From: Rhodoferax sp. U2-2l
GTDB lineage: Bacteria > Pseudomonadota > Gammaproteobacteria > Burkholderiales > Burkholderiaceae_C
Direction of reading: 5' to 3'
DNA length: 64,000 bases
Assembly: GCF_020594515.1 (NCBI RefSeq)
Contig: NZ_JAJCTH010000009.1
Span: 62,001-126,000, forward strand
Part shown: piece by piece, positions 25,611-36,385 of the stretch
How positions within the stretch are numbered: the stretch's first letter is position 1
Layout: every line of letters begins with the position of its first letter
Program-made: the position numbers and the translations under genes
Notes under the pieces: model-generated
The model's database searches: none
What the model was told of the DNA's origin: nothing
Seen by the model: only the letters and a program-made list of their open reading frames with translations

Positions 25611-27095
25611 ATGCGCATCAAACTGCTCCCCCTGATGCTGACCGTCGCCCTGATCACCGGCTGCGGCAGTGCCGTGCTCAACCCGGTCACCGGCCAGACC
25701 GAGCGCTCGGTGATGAGTGAGCAAGACGAAGTGGCCGAGGGCGCCAAAGCCCACCAGCAGGTGCTGCAGGAATACGGCGTGGTGAAAGACGCCAAGGTGC
25801 AGGCCTATGTCAACAACCTCGGCCAACGCCTTGCCAAACTGTCACACCGCGACCATCTGCAATGGCACTTCACCGTGCTCGACAGCCCCGAGATCAACGC
25901 CTTTGCCCTGCCTGGCGGCTATGTTTACGTGACCCGCGGCATCATGGCTTATTTGCAGACCGAGGCCGAGCTGGCCGGGGTGATCGGCCATGAGATTGGC
26001 CACGTCACCGCCCGCCACGGTGCCCAGCGCGCCACCCGCGCGCAGGATGCAGGCATGGGTGTGCTGGCCGCCACGGTATTGGGTGCCGTGCTGGAAAGCC
26101 AGGGCATGAGCGGCGCCGGGCAGCTGGCCAGCCAGGTGTCGCAAACCGCGGCAGCGGGCTACATTGCGTCCTACGGGCGGGAGCAAGAGTTGCAGGCCGA
26201 CGGCCTGGGCGCCGAATACCTGGCGCGCAACGCCTACAACCCGCGCAACATGGTCCGGGTGATTGGCGCGTTAAAAGACCAGGAGCGTTTTGCTGCCGAC
26301 CAGGCCCGTGCCGCAGGCAAACCCGCCCCAGCGGGCAGCAGCTGGCTGGCCTCGCACCCCAGCAACGACGAGCGCCTGAATCAGATCACCCAGCTGGCCA
26401 CCCAATACCAGGGCAACTACGCCGACGAAGGCCGCGAGCGCTACCAGCAGGTGCTGCGTGGTTTGACCTTTGGCGACAGTGCCGAGCAAGGGTTGGTGCG
26501 TGGGCAAAACTTTTACCACCCCGTGCTGGACATGGCGCTGACCGCCCCGCCAGGCTGGCGAATCCAGAACGAGGCCGACCAGCTGGCGCTGGTGAGCCCG
26601 GCGGGGGATGCCGCGCTGCTGGTGCAGGTGGCCCCGCCCAAGGCGGGCAGAACCCATGACGAGGTGATCCGCAACCTGCTCCAACCCAGCCAGGGCAACG
26701 CCCAGCGGCTCACGCTCAATGGCCTGCAGGCCACGCGCTTTGTCGGCAGCCGCACCAACGCGCAGGGTCAGGCGCAGCCGCTGGAGGTCACGCTGGTCAG
26801 CGGTCCCCAAAACAAGCTGTATGTGCTCAGACCGGTGGCCAAAAGTGCGGCGGTGTTGCGCTCTGCCGGTGCCGCGCTCGCGCAGGCGCAAAACAGTTTT
26901 CGGCCCTTGAGCGCGACCGAGCGCGCCGCCGCCCAGCCGTGGACGATCCGAACCACCGCCTACCCGCGCGGTGGTTTTGCTGAACTGGCGCGCCAGTCGC
27001 CGCTGCCCAGCGCCGACCAGCAACTGCGCCTGATCAATGGCTTTTACAGCGGCGGCGAGCCCCGGGTGGGGCAAGGGGTGAAGGTGGTGGAGTGA
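25611..27095 (+). CDS. M48-family metallopeptidase lipoprotein (BepA/LoiP-like)
   Basis: 494 residues. Signal peptide with lipobox ALITGC (Cys about residue 18), zinc motif HEIGH at 127-131 and the third ligand in GREQELQADGLGAEYLAR. The C-terminal 200 residues form a separate domain. Peptidases of this type act in outer-membrane protein quality control in the periplasm. The ATG at 25611 follows GAGGTT; an ATG four codons earlier (25599) lacks a site. It follows the toxin-antitoxin remnant by 63 bases and is probably independent. Confidence 0.9.
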   Translation: MRIKLLPLMLTVALITGCGSAVLNPVTGQTERSVMSEQDEVAEGAKAHQQVLQEYGVVKDAKVQAYVNNLGQRLAKLSHRDHLQWHFTVLDSPEINAFALPGGYVYVTRGIMAYLQTEAELAGVIGHEIGHVTARHGAQRATRAQDAGMGVLAATVLGAVLESQGMSGAGQLASQVSQTAAAGYIASYGREQELQADGLGAEYLARNAYNPRNMVRVIGALKDQERFAADQARAAGKPAPAGSSWLASHPSNDERLNQITQLATQYQGNYADEGRERYQQVLRGLTFGDSAEQGLVRGQNFYHPVLDMALTAPPGWRIQNEADQLALVSPAGDAALLVQVAPPKAGRTHDEVIRNLLQPSQGNAQRLTLNGLQATRFVGSRTNAQGQAQPLEVTLVSGPQNKLYVLRPVAKSAAVLRSAGAALAQAQNSFRPLSATERAAAQPWTIRTTAYPRGGFAELARQSPLPSADQQLRLINGFYSGGEPRVGQGVKVVE

Positions 27096-27137
27096 GTGGC
27101 GGGCGGCTCCTAGAATCAGCCGATTTCAAGGCCCACC

Positions 27138-28292
27138 ATGAACCCCATCCACATCTCCAGCCGCTTTGACGCGGGCGCCATCGAGGTGCTCAGCCTGGCT
27201 GACCCGCAAGACATCCAGCTCCACATCCGCCGCGACAACGCCAGCGACTTTGCGCAATGGTTTTACTTCTGCCTGCACGGCGCAGCGGGCACGCCGGTGC
27301 GGCTGAACTTTCTGAACGCCGGGCAATGCGCCTACCCCAAGGGCTGGGAGGGTTACCGCGTGGTGTGCAGTTACGACCACCAGAACTGGTTTCGCCTGGA
27401 CAGCGACTTTGACGGCCAGGTGTTGCGCACCGCCTTCACCCCGGCGGGCAACAGTGTCTACCTGGCTTACTTTGAGCCGTATTCCCACGAGCGGCATCTG
27501 GACCTGATCGGCTCGGCCGCCGCTTCCGAGCATGTCACGCTCGAGCGCTTGGGCAGCACGCTGGACGGGCGTGACATGACCCTGCTGCAGATCACCAGCG
27601 CCCACAGCGCTTTGCCGCTGGGGCAGAAAAAGAAGGTCTGGCTGATCGCCCGTCAGCACCCAGGCGAAACCATGGCCGAGTGGTTTGTGGAAGGTTTTCT
27701 GGAGCGCCTGCTCGACGAGGCTGACCCGACCGCCCGGGTGCTGCTGGACCAGTGTGTGTTTTACGTGGTGCCCAACATGAACCCGGACGGTGCGGTGCGC
27801 GGCAACCTGCGTACCAACGCCGTCGGCGCCAACCTGAACCGTGAGTGGGCCGAACCCAGCCTGGAGCGCTCGCCCGAGGTCTATTGGGTGCGCCAAAAGA
27901 TGCTGGAAGTGGGTGTCGACCTGAGCCTGGACGCCCACGGTGACGAAGGCCTGCCGTACAACTTTGTGGTCGGCACCGAGGGCATCCCCGGCTGGGGTGC
28001 GGACATCGAGGCGCTGGAAGAGGCCTTCAAGGCCGCCTGGAAAGCCGCCAGCCCGGACTTCCAGACCGCCAGGGGTTACGACCGTGGTGGCCGTGAAGAG
28101 GCCAACATGACCCTGGCTACCAACTGGATCGGCCACCAGTTTGGCTGCCCGGCCTTCACCATCGAGATGCCGTTCAAGGACAACGCCGACCTGCCCGACC
28201 CGCAGGTCGGCTGGAACGGCGAACGCTCCAAACGCCTGGGTGCCAGTGTGCTGCAGCCGGTGCTGGCGCTGGTGGGCAAGCTGCGCGCCTGA
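27138..28292 (+). CDS. M14-family zinc carboxypeptidase, cytosolic CCP-like
   Basis: 384 residues, no signal peptide. An N-terminal beta-sandwich domain (about 1-125, DFAQWFYFCLHGAAGTPVRL) is typical of the cytosolic-carboxypeptidase-like subfamily. The catalytic domain has the zinc motif in RQHPGETMAEWF (HxxE), PNMNPDGAVRGN, NLNREW, DAHGDEGLPYN with the third-ligand histidine, and the general-base glutamate in FTIEMPFKD. Substrate unknown; eukaryotic relatives remove C-terminal glutamates. 43 bases after the M48 gene and possibly in the same transcript. Confidence 0.9.
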   Translation: MNPIHISSRFDAGAIEVLSLADPQDIQLHIRRDNASDFAQWFYFCLHGAAGTPVRLNFLNAGQCAYPKGWEGYRVVCSYDHQNWFRLDSDFDGQVLRTAFTPAGNSVYLAYFEPYSHERHLDLIGSAAASEHVTLERLGSTLDGRDMTLLQITSAHSALPLGQKKKVWLIARQHPGETMAEWFVEGFLERLLDEADPTARVLLDQCVFYVVPNMNPDGAVRGNLRTNAVGANLNREWAEPSLERSPEVYWVRQKMLEVGVDLSLDAHGDEGLPYNFVVGTEGIPGWGADIEALEEAFKAAWKAASPDFQTARGYDRGGREEANMTLATNWIGHQFGCPAFTIEMPFKDNADLPDPQVGWNGERSKRLGASVLQPVLALVGKLRA

Positions 28293-28298
28293 GAAAAG

Positions 28299-28341
28299 AG
28301 GCGGTCCGCCTGGCGGCTCTCGGCCTTTGCCCCTATGGGGC
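28299..28341. terminator. possible bidirectional terminator between convergent genes
   Basis: AGGCGGTCCGCCT (28299-28311) is a perfect inverted repeat, and GCCCCTATGGGGC (28329-28341) forms a tight hairpin followed by AGAGGAACTTTTA. It lies in the 60-base gap between the convergent M14 peptidase and oppF genes. There is no long T-run, so the call is tentative. Confidence 0.35.
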
Positions 28342-28352
28342 CAGAGGAACTT

Positions 28353-29343
28353 TTACCCGGTCACATTCAGAATACAGGCGACCTGGGAGCCACTGGCCGA
28401 CGGGTGCAAGGCCGGCACGCTGGCGGCACACCGGTCCACAGCCTTCGGGCAGCGCGTGCGAAACACACAGCCCGAGGGCGGGTTCATCGGTGAGGGTAAA
28501 TCACCTTGCAACAGCTGAATCACCTTGCCGCGCTCGAGCTCCGGGTCGGGGATCGGGATGGCTGAGAGCAGCGCTTGCGTGTAGGGGTGGCGCGGGTCGT
28601 TGTAGAGCGCGTTTTTCTCGGCCAACTCCATGGCACGGCCCAGGTACATCACCATGATGCGGTGGCTGATGTGGCGCACCACCGCCAAATCGTGCGCGAT
28701 GAAGATCAGCGCCAGGCCCAGCTCTTGTTGCAATTCCTTGAGCAGGTTGATGATCTGCGCCTGGATCGACACGTCCAGCGCCGACACCGGCTCGTCACAG
28801 ACGATCAGCTTGGGCGACAAAATCAGCGCGCGGGCAATGCCGATGCGCTGGCACTGGCCACCCGAGAACTCGTGCGGGTAACGGTTGATCTGCTGGGCGG
28901 TGAGCCCGACGCGGCCCATCATGGTCCGCACTTTGGCCATTACCTCGTCATGGCTCATCTGCGGGTAATGGGTGCGCAGCGGCTCGGCAATGGTCTGCGC
29001 CACCGTCATGCGCGGGTCCAGGCTGGCCAGCGGGTCCTGGAAGATCATCTGGATGTCTTTGCGCACCGCCATCCAGTCGCCGGGCGACGCACCTTGCATC
29101 TCCTGGTCCATCCAGCGGATGCTGCCCGAGTTGGCGGGGTTGAGGTTCAGCAGGGCCCGCGCCAGTGTGGACTTGCCACAGCCGGATTCCCCCACCACGC
29201 CCAGCGTTTCGCCAGCGTGCAAGTCAAACGAGATGCCGTTGACGGCTTTCAGGCTGCGCGCAGGGGACCACGGCCAGCCTTTGCTGTCTTTGATCTGAAA
29301 CTCGACCTTGACGTCGCGCACCGACAGGATCGGGGTCTGTTGC

Positions 29344-29351
<8 letters not shown>
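28353..29351 (-). CDS. oppF: oligopeptide ABC transporter ATP-binding protein OppF
   Basis: 332 residues. Motifs: Walker A GESGCGKSTLAR, Q-loop QMIFQDPLASLDPRMTV, signature FSGGQCQRIGIARALIL, Walker B LIVCDEPVSALDVS, H-loop FIAHDLAVVRHIS. The C-terminal oligopeptide/dipeptide domain carries the cysteine cluster CVFRTRCPKAVDRC that binds an iron-sulfur cluster in relatives. The ATG at 29351 overlaps the oppD stop by eight bases. Last gene of the opp operon. Confidence 0.94.
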
Positions 29352-30336
<985 letters not shown>

Positions 30337-30347
30337 GCAGTGGCCTC

Positions 30348-31262
30348 TTATCGGTCTTTGGGGTCGAGTGCGTCACGCAGGCCGTCCCCGATGTAGTTGA
30401 AACAGTACAGCGCGGCCGACAACATCAGCGACGGGAAAATCAGAATCCAGGGCGAGATTTCCATGACCTGGGTGCCGTCGTGGATCAGCACACCCCAGCT
30501 GGTCATCGGCTCCTGGATACCCAGGCCCAGGAACGACAACACCGACTCGGTCAGGATCACGCCCGGCACAGTGACGGTGGTGTAGATCACCACAATGCCG
30601 AGCAGATTGGGCACGATGTGCTGGAAGATGATGCGCCGTGTGGGCACACCAATGGCGCGTGCCGCTTCAACAAACTCCTTCGAACGCAAGGAAAGTGTCT
30701 GGCCGCGCACCACCCGCGCCATGTCCATCCAGGAAAACACGGTGATGGTGATCACCACCAGGTAGAAGGCGCGCCCGAGCAGGGTCACCATCAGGATGGC
30801 GATCAGCAGGTAAGGCACGGCGTACATCATGTCGACGATGCGCATCATCACCGCATCGACCTTGCCACCCAGAAAGCCCGCGGTGGCGCCCCAGGCAATG
30901 CCCAGGCTGACCGAGGTCAGTGTCGCCATCAGCCCGACCATCAGCGAGATGCGCCCACCCACCAGGCAGCGCACCAGCAGGTCACGGCCCGATTCGTCGG
31001 TGCCAAACCAGTGCATGTTCTTGAGCGTGGGGCCCTGGCTCATGGCATCCCAATCGGTGGAATCGAACGCATTGGGCAGCAACATCGGGCCAAAGATGCA
31101 GGCCAGCGTGATCAGGCTCAGCAGCACCAGGCTGAAGACCGCCGCGCGGTTGCGCATGAAGCGCACCCGGGCCGCGGACCAAAGGCTGTGGCCGGGGATG
31201 TCGGCTTCCAGCGCCTGACTCAGCGTCGCCACCAGGGCGTCGTTTTTGTTTTTGAAGATCAT
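30348..31262 (-). CDS. oppC: oligopeptide ABC transporter permease OppC
   Basis: 304 residues with an N-terminal OppC leader (SLWSAARVRFMRNRAAVFSL), six hydrophobic helices and the EAA loop EAARAIGVPTRRIIFQHIVPN. The FGTDESGRDLLVRCLVGGRISL segment is diagnostic for OppC/DppC. The ATG at 31262 has GGGAA upstream and is preferred over a TTG four codons earlier. Sixty bases downstream of oppB on the same strand. Confidence 0.94.
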   Translation of the reverse strand: MIFKNKNDALVATLSQALEADIPGHSLWSAARVRFMRNRAAVFSLVLLSLITLACIFGPMLLPNAFDSTDWDAMSQGPTLKNMHWFGTDESGRDLLVRCLVGGRISLMVGLMATLTSVSLGIAWGATAGFLGGKVDAVMMRIVDMMYAVPYLLIAILMVTLLGRAFYLVVITITVFSWMDMARVVRGQTLSLRSKEFVEAARAIGVPTRRIIFQHIVPNLLGIVVIYTTVTVPGVILTESVLSFLGLGIQEPMTSWGVLIHDGTQVMEISPWILIFPSLMLSAALYCFNYIGDGLRDALDPKDR

Positions 31263-31322
31263 GGTGTTTCCCAAACGGTTGAGGACAGGGCTCGGCCGCG
31301 CCGAGGTCTGTCCCGCAAAGTC

Positions 31323-32243
31323 TCAATAGCGAATCTTGGGGTCCAGCAGCGCGTAGGCCAAGTCCACCAGCAGGTTGAACACCACGGTGACCACCGTCAC
31401 CAGCACCACCAGCCCCAGCACCAGCGTGTAGTCGCGGTTGCTGGCGCCGTTGACAATGAGTTTGCCCAAACCGGGCAGCGAAAACACCGACTCGGTCACC
31501 ACCGCCGAGGTGATGCTGGAGATCGCCAGCGGCCCGATCAGCGAGACCACCGGCAGCAGCGCCGGTTTCATGGCGTGGCGCAGCACCAGCGTACGCATCG
31601 GCAGGCCTTTGGCGCGGGCGGTGCGGATGAAGTTGCTGCTGAGCACCTCGATCATGCTGCCGCGCATCACCCGGGCGATGGTGGCCACGTTGATGAACAC
31701 CAGCAGCGCCATCGGCAAGACCATGTAACGTGGTGCAAAGGCATCCCAGCCACCCGAGGGGGCGAGCTTGAGCCAGATCGCAAACACCAGGATCAGCATC
31801 GGCCCGATGACAAAGGACGGGAACACACTGCCAATGCTGCTGAGCAGCATGGTGAAGTAGTCCCACACGCTGTTTTGCTTCAAAGCGGCCAGGGTGCCCA
31901 GCGCCACGCCCACCACCAAGGCGATCAGCAAGGAGCCGCCGCCAATGGCCGCCGAGATCGGCAGGGCCTTGGCCACCAGGTCGTTGACGCTCCAGTCTTC
32001 ATAACGAAACGAGGCGCCCAGGTCGCCGTGCAACAGGCTGTTGAGGTAGAGCAGGTACTGCTTCCACAAGGGTTCGTTCAGATGGTATTTGGCCTGCAAA
32101 TTGGCCAACACCGCCTCGGACAACTTGCGCTCCGAGTCAAACGGCCCGCCCGGGGTCAGGTGCAGCAGCAGGTAACAGACGGTAATGACCGCGAGCAAGG
32201 TCGGAATCGCCGCGAGCAGGCGCCGCAGGGCATAAGTCCACAT
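31323..32243 (-). CDS. oppB: oligopeptide ABC transporter permease OppB
   Basis: 306 residues starting MWTYALRRLLAAIPTLLAVI, the usual OppB opening, followed by LLLHLTPGGPFDSERKL, six membrane helices and the EAA-like loop IRTARAKGLPMRTLVLRHAMKPA. An upstream in-frame start at 32288 would add 15 polar residues and is unlikely. Forms the membrane channel with OppC. The gap to oppA is 113 bases. Confidence 0.94.
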   Translation of the reverse strand: MWTYALRRLLAAIPTLLAVITVCYLLLHLTPGGPFDSERKLSEAVLANLQAKYHLNEPLWKQYLLYLNSLLHGDLGASFRYEDWSVNDLVAKALPISAAIGGGSLLIALVVGVALGTLAALKQNSVWDYFTMLLSSIGSVFPSFVIGPMLILVFAIWLKLAPSGGWDAFAPRYMVLPMALLVFINVATIARVMRGSMIEVLSSNFIRTARAKGLPMRTLVLRHAMKPALLPVVSLIGPLAISSITSAVVTESVFSLPGLGKLIVNGASNRDYTLVLGLVVLVTVVTVVFNLLVDLAYALLDPKIRY

Positions 32244-32356
32244 CAGACAATCTCCAGAATCAGAGGGCCGGTCTTGTGCTTGTGACACAGACCGGTCAGA
32301 AAACTGCCGCCAGTTGGGGTGTCAAGCTGGCGGCAGGCGGTGGGGCGACGTTAATT

Positions 32357-33967
32357 TCAGTGTTTGATGATGTAGAAGTCTTTGGCGCGGTAGCGGTCCA
32401 AGCTGTTGGTGGCGGTGTAGCCACCCACATACGACTTGACCAAGCGCGGCACCGTGTACTGCAGCAGCGGCAGCATCGGGTAGTCGTCCATGATCAATTT
32501 GGCGGCCTCGGTCAGCAGGGCCTTGCGTTTGGCCGGGTCGGCGCTCTGGTTGCCTTGCTCGATCAGGGTTTCGGCCTTGCGGTTGCAGTTCTTCTGGGCG
32601 TTCTGGTCCGAGTCACATTGCACCAGCGTCAGGAAGGTGGTGGCGTCGTTGTAGTCGGCGATCCAGCCGTTGCGGGCGATCTGGTACTCACCGTCGTTGC
32701 GCTTCTTGATCAGCACCTTGAACTCCATGGCTTCGAGTTCCACATCCAGCCCGAGCTTGGATTTCCACTCCGAGGCGGCAAAAATGGCCATCTTCTTGTG
32801 GTAATCGCTGGTGTTGTAGGAGAACTTGAGCTTGGTACCGGGTGCCACACCGGCGTCAGCCAGCAGCTTCTTGGCTTCTGCCACCCGTTTGTCTGCGGGC
32901 CAGGTGGCCCAGTCGTAGCTGGTGACATCGGCACCGTTGATGCCTTTGACCATCACGCCGTAGGACGGAACCTGGCCGTCAGCAGTCACACGCTGGGCCA
33001 GGATGTTGCGGTCAAGTGCCATCGAGAGAGCCTTGCGCACACGGATGTCTTTCAGCAGCGGGTCGGTGTTGAGGAAGGAGTAATAACGCAGCCCCAGCAT
33101 CGGTGAATTGCGGATCTCGTTGGGGAACTGGGCCTTGTACTTCTCGTAGGTGCCAGGCGGCAGCTGGTAGACCATGTCGTTTTCGCCGGACTCAAACAGC
33201 TTGACGTCGGCGTTGCCATCTTCCACCGACAGATAGGTGAATTTGGTCAGCTGCACGTTTTTGGCGTCCCAGTAGCTGGGGCTCTTGGTCAGCACGATCT
33301 TGCTGTTGACGTCCCAGCTGGCCAGGGTGTAGGCGCCGTTGCCGACGATGTTGCCCGGTTTGGTCCAGTCCTTGCCAAACTTTTCAACCGTGGCTTTGTG
33401 CACCGGGCCGAGCTGGGTGTTGGTCAGCAGGTCGGGCATAAAAGCCACCGGGTACGGGGTCTTGATTTCCAGCGTGTATTTGTCCAGCGCCTTCACACCC
33501 AGCTCGCTGGGGGGCAATTTGCCTGCCACGATGTCCTTGCCGTTCAGCATGAAAATGCCAAACGAGGAGGCGTATTCCGAGGCGGTCTTGGGGTCGACAA
33601 AACGGCGCAGGGCATAAACGAAGTCGTCGCTGGTGACGGGGTCGCCGTTGGACCATTTGGCGTTCTGGCGCAGCTTGAAGACCCAGGTGGTGGGCTCGGT
33701 CTGTTTCCAGCTCTCAGCCACGCCCGGCACAATTTTTCCCGCGCCATCGGCGGCGGTCAGGCCTTCGAACAGTTCACGGATCACGTTGTTGGCCGGCACA
33801 CCTTCGGCGCGTGCCGGGTCCAGGGTGTCGGGCTCGGAACCGTTGTTGCGCACCATTTCCTGCTTGGCATGTAACTGCACACCGGGCGGAACGGTGGCGG
33901 CCAGGGCCAGGTTGGCACAGGCCAGCAGCATGGCAGCGGCCAGACTGCTTCGGGCAAAGTTCATCAT
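32357..33967 (-). CDS. oppA: oligopeptide ABC transporter periplasmic binding protein OppA
   Basis: 536-residue peptide-binding protein. A signal peptide MMNFARSSLAAAMLLACANLALA is followed by ATVPPGVQLHAKQEMVRNNGSEPDTLDPA, the family's mature start. WVFKLRQNAKWSNGDPVTSDDFVYALRR is the SBP_bac_5 signature. First gene of oppABCDF; the binding protein is separated from the membrane genes by a short gap as is common. Peptides bring amino-acid nitrogen and carbon into the cell. Confidence 0.95.
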   Translation of the reverse strand: MMNFARSSLAAAMLLACANLALAATVPPGVQLHAKQEMVRNNGSEPDTLDPARAEGVPANNVIRELFEGLTAADGAGKIVPGVAESWKQTEPTTWVFKLRQNAKWSNGDPVTSDDFVYALRRFVDPKTASEYASSFGIFMLNGKDIVAGKLPPSELGVKALDKYTLEIKTPYPVAFMPDLLTNTQLGPVHKATVEKFGKDWTKPGNIVGNGAYTLASWDVNSKIVLTKSPSYWDAKNVQLTKFTYLSVEDGNADVKLFESGENDMVYQLPPGTYEKYKAQFPNEIRNSPMLGLRYYSFLNTDPLLKDIRVRKALSMALDRNILAQRVTADGQVPSYGVMVKGINGADVTSYDWATWPADKRVAEAKKLLADAGVAPGTKLKFSYNTSDYHKKMAIFAASEWKSKLGLDVELEAMEFKVLIKKRNDGEYQIARNGWIADYNDATTFLTLVQCDSDQNAQKNCNRKAETLIEQGNQSADPAKRKALLTEAAKLIMDDYPMLPLLQYTVPRLVKSYVGGYTATNSLDRYRAKDFYIIKH

Positions 33968-34051
33968 GGATCAGCTCTCCGAGTAAGAAAAAAGTCAGAT
34001 TTTAAGCCTGCAGCGTGGCGCAGCAGCGCAAAGTGTGGCGCCGATTTGCTA

Positions 34052-34098
34052 GAGTAAAAGGAGCTTTTAGCCCTTATCCACACAGGGCTGGTGGCCGT
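34052..34098. repeat. dispersed hairpin repeat, copy B
   Basis: GAGCTTTTAGCCCTTATCCACACAGGGCTGG-type sequence in two parts: arms AGCCCTT and (C)AGGGCT around a nine-base loop, preceded by AGAGTAAAAGGAGCTTTT. Same family as copies at 21221 and 38683. It lies between the end of gshA and the start of oppA on the minus strand, where it could end the gshA transcript. Confidence 0.55.
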
Positions 34099-34122
34099 TT
34101 TTTGGCACTTTGACGAATCGTC

Positions 34123-35685
34123 TCAGGCGAAATACGCCGCCGCATAGTCCTCAAACGGTGACTGCGGCTCGGCATCCAGTTGCGCCTGGGTGGTCAGTGA
34201 CGTTTCTGCCACGTCCCGGAAACGGGCGGTGAGCTCGGGCGACAAGGCCGCTGCCTGAAGGCTTTGGGTGTGGGTCTTGGACATCTCGAAGGCAAAGTTG
34301 AAATACCCGCCGTGCTGGCGCGCGGCCGCCACCACCTGGGCTGAGGGGGTCAGTTCGGGCTGGTCAATGCGCTGGCGCAGCGCTTGTAGCGTGGCGTGGT
34401 AGTGCTGGCCGCCGTACGCGGCGTCCAGCATGGCGGCAAACGGGGCCATGTCGTCAAACAGCTCGTGCGCCAGCGCGCGCAGCGGCTGCTCGCGGTTGTG
34501 CACCAGCAGTTGCAGGCCGGGTTGGCGCCCGCGGGTGACGACGCGGTGTTTGTTCTCGTCGTTTTCGCCCTGCTCGCGGCTGGTGATGGGCGGGCTGTCG
34601 CGAAACAGGCACATCAGCAGCAGCGCGTCGGCAAACAGGCTTTGCTCGGGGGCGATGCCGATGTCGATGAAGGGGTTCAGGTCAAACAGCCGCATCTCGA
34701 CATATTGCACGCCATAGGTGGCCAGCGCCAGCGCCGGGCGCTCGCCGTGCAAGCCCACCCGTTTGGGGCGCATCGGGGCGTAAAACTCGGCTTCAAGTTG
34801 CAGCAGGCTGTCGCTGAGCTGTTTCCAGGTGTCGCCATCACGCACACCCATCTGGGCGTAATAGGGGTCGTGGGTGCGGATGGCCGCTTCCAGCGCCTGG
34901 GTGTATTCGGCCAGGGAGTTGAAACTGATGGCGAGTTTGTCTTGCGCGTGGTTCTGGTAGCCCAGGTCGCTCATGCGCAGGCTGGTGGCATAGGCCCCGT
35001 GTAGTGTGCCGGGGGCCAGTTCGGTCAGGTCGCTCGGGTGGCCCTGCAGGAACGACTGGCACACCGCGGGTGAGGCGCCAAACAGGTAGGGCACCAGCCA
35101 GCCGTAGCGTAAAAAGTTGCGGATCAGGCCGAAATAACGCCGGTTGATGAAGTCCTGCAAGGGCTCGTCGGCGTTGCAGCAGTCGCGCAGCAGTGGCCAG
35201 AAGGCGTCCGGCAGCGACCAGTTGTAGTGCGCGCCCGCAATGGTTTGCATGGCGCGGCCATAGCGCAGGCCCAGTCCCTGGCGGTAGACCTCTTTGAAGC
35301 GTGCCGCGTTGGAGCTGCCGTAGTTGGCGATGGCAATGTCGGCGTCTTCCCCAATCTTGCAGGGCATGGAACCCGCCCACAAAAACTCGCCACCGAGCTG
35401 CTGCGCCGAAAAGCGGTGGATGTCGGTCAAAAAGGCCAGCGGGTAAGCCGGGTCGGTGGAGGGGGGCGTGATGAATTCGAGCAGCGCCTCGGCGTAATCG
35501 GTGGTGATCCAGGGGTGGGTGAGCTTGGCGCCCAGCGCCTGCGGGTGCGGCGTGTGGGCGAGTTGGCCGGTGCGGTCCACCCGCAGGCATTCGCGCTCAA
35601 ACCCTCGCTGGATGCCGCGCAGCACCTGCGCTTGTGCGGGTTCCAAAAACTGGCGGACTTGGTTGCAGCAGGTAAATTTCAGCAT
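34123..35685 (-). CDS. gshA: glutamate-cysteine ligase
   Basis: 520 residues, same size as the gammaproteobacterial type-1 enzyme (E. coli 518). It catalyses the ATP-dependent joining of glutamate and cysteine, the first step of glutathione synthesis. Segments typical of this class: GIQRGFERECLRVDRTGQLA, THPWITTDYAEALLEFITPP, LWAGSMPCKIGEDADIAIA, YVEMRLFDLNPFIDIGI and MSKTHTQSLQAAAL. It stands as a single gene; no gshB adjoins. Confidence 0.94.
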   Translation of the reverse strand: MLKFTCCNQVRQFLEPAQAQVLRGIQRGFERECLRVDRTGQLAHTPHPQALGAKLTHPWITTDYAEALLEFITPPSTDPAYPLAFLTDIHRFSAQQLGGEFLWAGSMPCKIGEDADIAIANYGSSNAARFKEVYRQGLGLRYGRAMQTIAGAHYNWSLPDAFWPLLRDCCNADEPLQDFINRRYFGLIRNFLRYGWLVPYLFGASPAVCQSFLQGHPSDLTELAPGTLHGAYATSLRMSDLGYQNHAQDKLAISFNSLAEYTQALEAAIRTHDPYYAQMGVRDGDTWKQLSDSLLQLEAEFYAPMRPKRVGLHGERPALALATYGVQYVEMRLFDLNPFIDIGIAPEQSLFADALLLMCLFRDSPPITSREQGENDENKHRVVTRGRQPGLQLLVHNREQPLRALAHELFDDMAPFAAMLDAAYGGQHYHATLQALRQRIDQPELTPSAQVVAAARQHGGYFNFAFEMSKTHTQSLQAAALSPELTARFRDVAETSLTTQAQLDAEPQSPFEDYAAAYFA

Positions 35686-35798
35686 GTGGGCTCTTGGGTC
35701 TTCAGCAAAACGGCCCGCAGTATGGCAGTTTTTGCACCGCGTCGGTGCCAGCGCCCAGCGGCCCGTGCGCCGCCGGGGCGCCCGCGCCGCGACGTGGT

Positions 35799-36350
35799 TC
35801 AGTGCGACGGGTATTTGGCCGGGTCGGCCAGCTGCTCGGTCAGTTTGACCAGCTCGGGCAGTGCCAGCTTGTCGTCATACACCCCTGCCGCGATGTGGAT
35901 GCCGGTTGAAAACGCCATGTCGGCGGTGACCGCGTAGCTGAGCTTGCGCGAGGCCTTGCCGTCACCCGGCTTGGTCCAGACGTAATCCACCCAGCCACCG
36001 CCGCTCTGGCTGCCGGCCTTGCACAGCTCTTTGAAGATGAATTTGCCGTTGTTGTCGGTGATCTGCAGGATGGCGCGGCCCACCAGGTCCGGGCGCATCG
36101 GGTGCGCCACCATCTTGTCTTTGCGGCAGTCAAAGGCGAACACATAACTGTCTTTCCAGACCCACAGGCCGTCCTTGCTGTTGAGCGCGGCAAAGCCGGA
36201 CACCCCTTTGTCCTGCAGGAACTTGGTGGCGGACTAGACCTTGGTCACCACCTCTTGCGGCGTGGCAGCCTCGTCGGTAGCGCTGGCCACGCCAGCAGCC
36301 AGGGACACCAGCAGCGCCAGCGCGCAACGTTGAAATGATGGCATGTTCAT
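35799..36350 (-). pseudogene. periplasmic single-Cache (sCache) protein interrupted by in-frame TAG
   Basis: The start at 36350 gives a signal peptide (MNMPSFQRCALALLVSLAAG, cut after ASA) and the family opening TPQEVVTKV, then a TAG at 36234-36236, then SATKFLQDKGVSGFAALNSK in the same frame and an intact sCache_2 domain to PAKYPSH. The domain contains WVWKDSYVFAFDC, MVAHPMRPDLVGR and GGGWVDYVWTKPGD. Without the stop it would be a normal ~183-residue secreted ligand-binding protein. One base change explains the break. An internal GTG (36203) could only give a product without signal peptide. It lies 35 bases after satP. Confidence 0.75.
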
Positions 36351-36385
36351 GTCTCCCCCTTTTTGAAAAAAGTGTTCGCGCAGGC

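Noticed and set aside
30480-32285. 601-residue plus-strand open frame opposite oppC and oppB
   Set aside because: His/Gln/Arg-rich with no domain, antisense to clear OppBC permeases; a shadow of GC-rich coding.
36234-36236. TAG as pyrrolysine codon
   Set aside because: No pyl genes or expected methyltransferase context; a nonsense change in an sCache gene is simpler.
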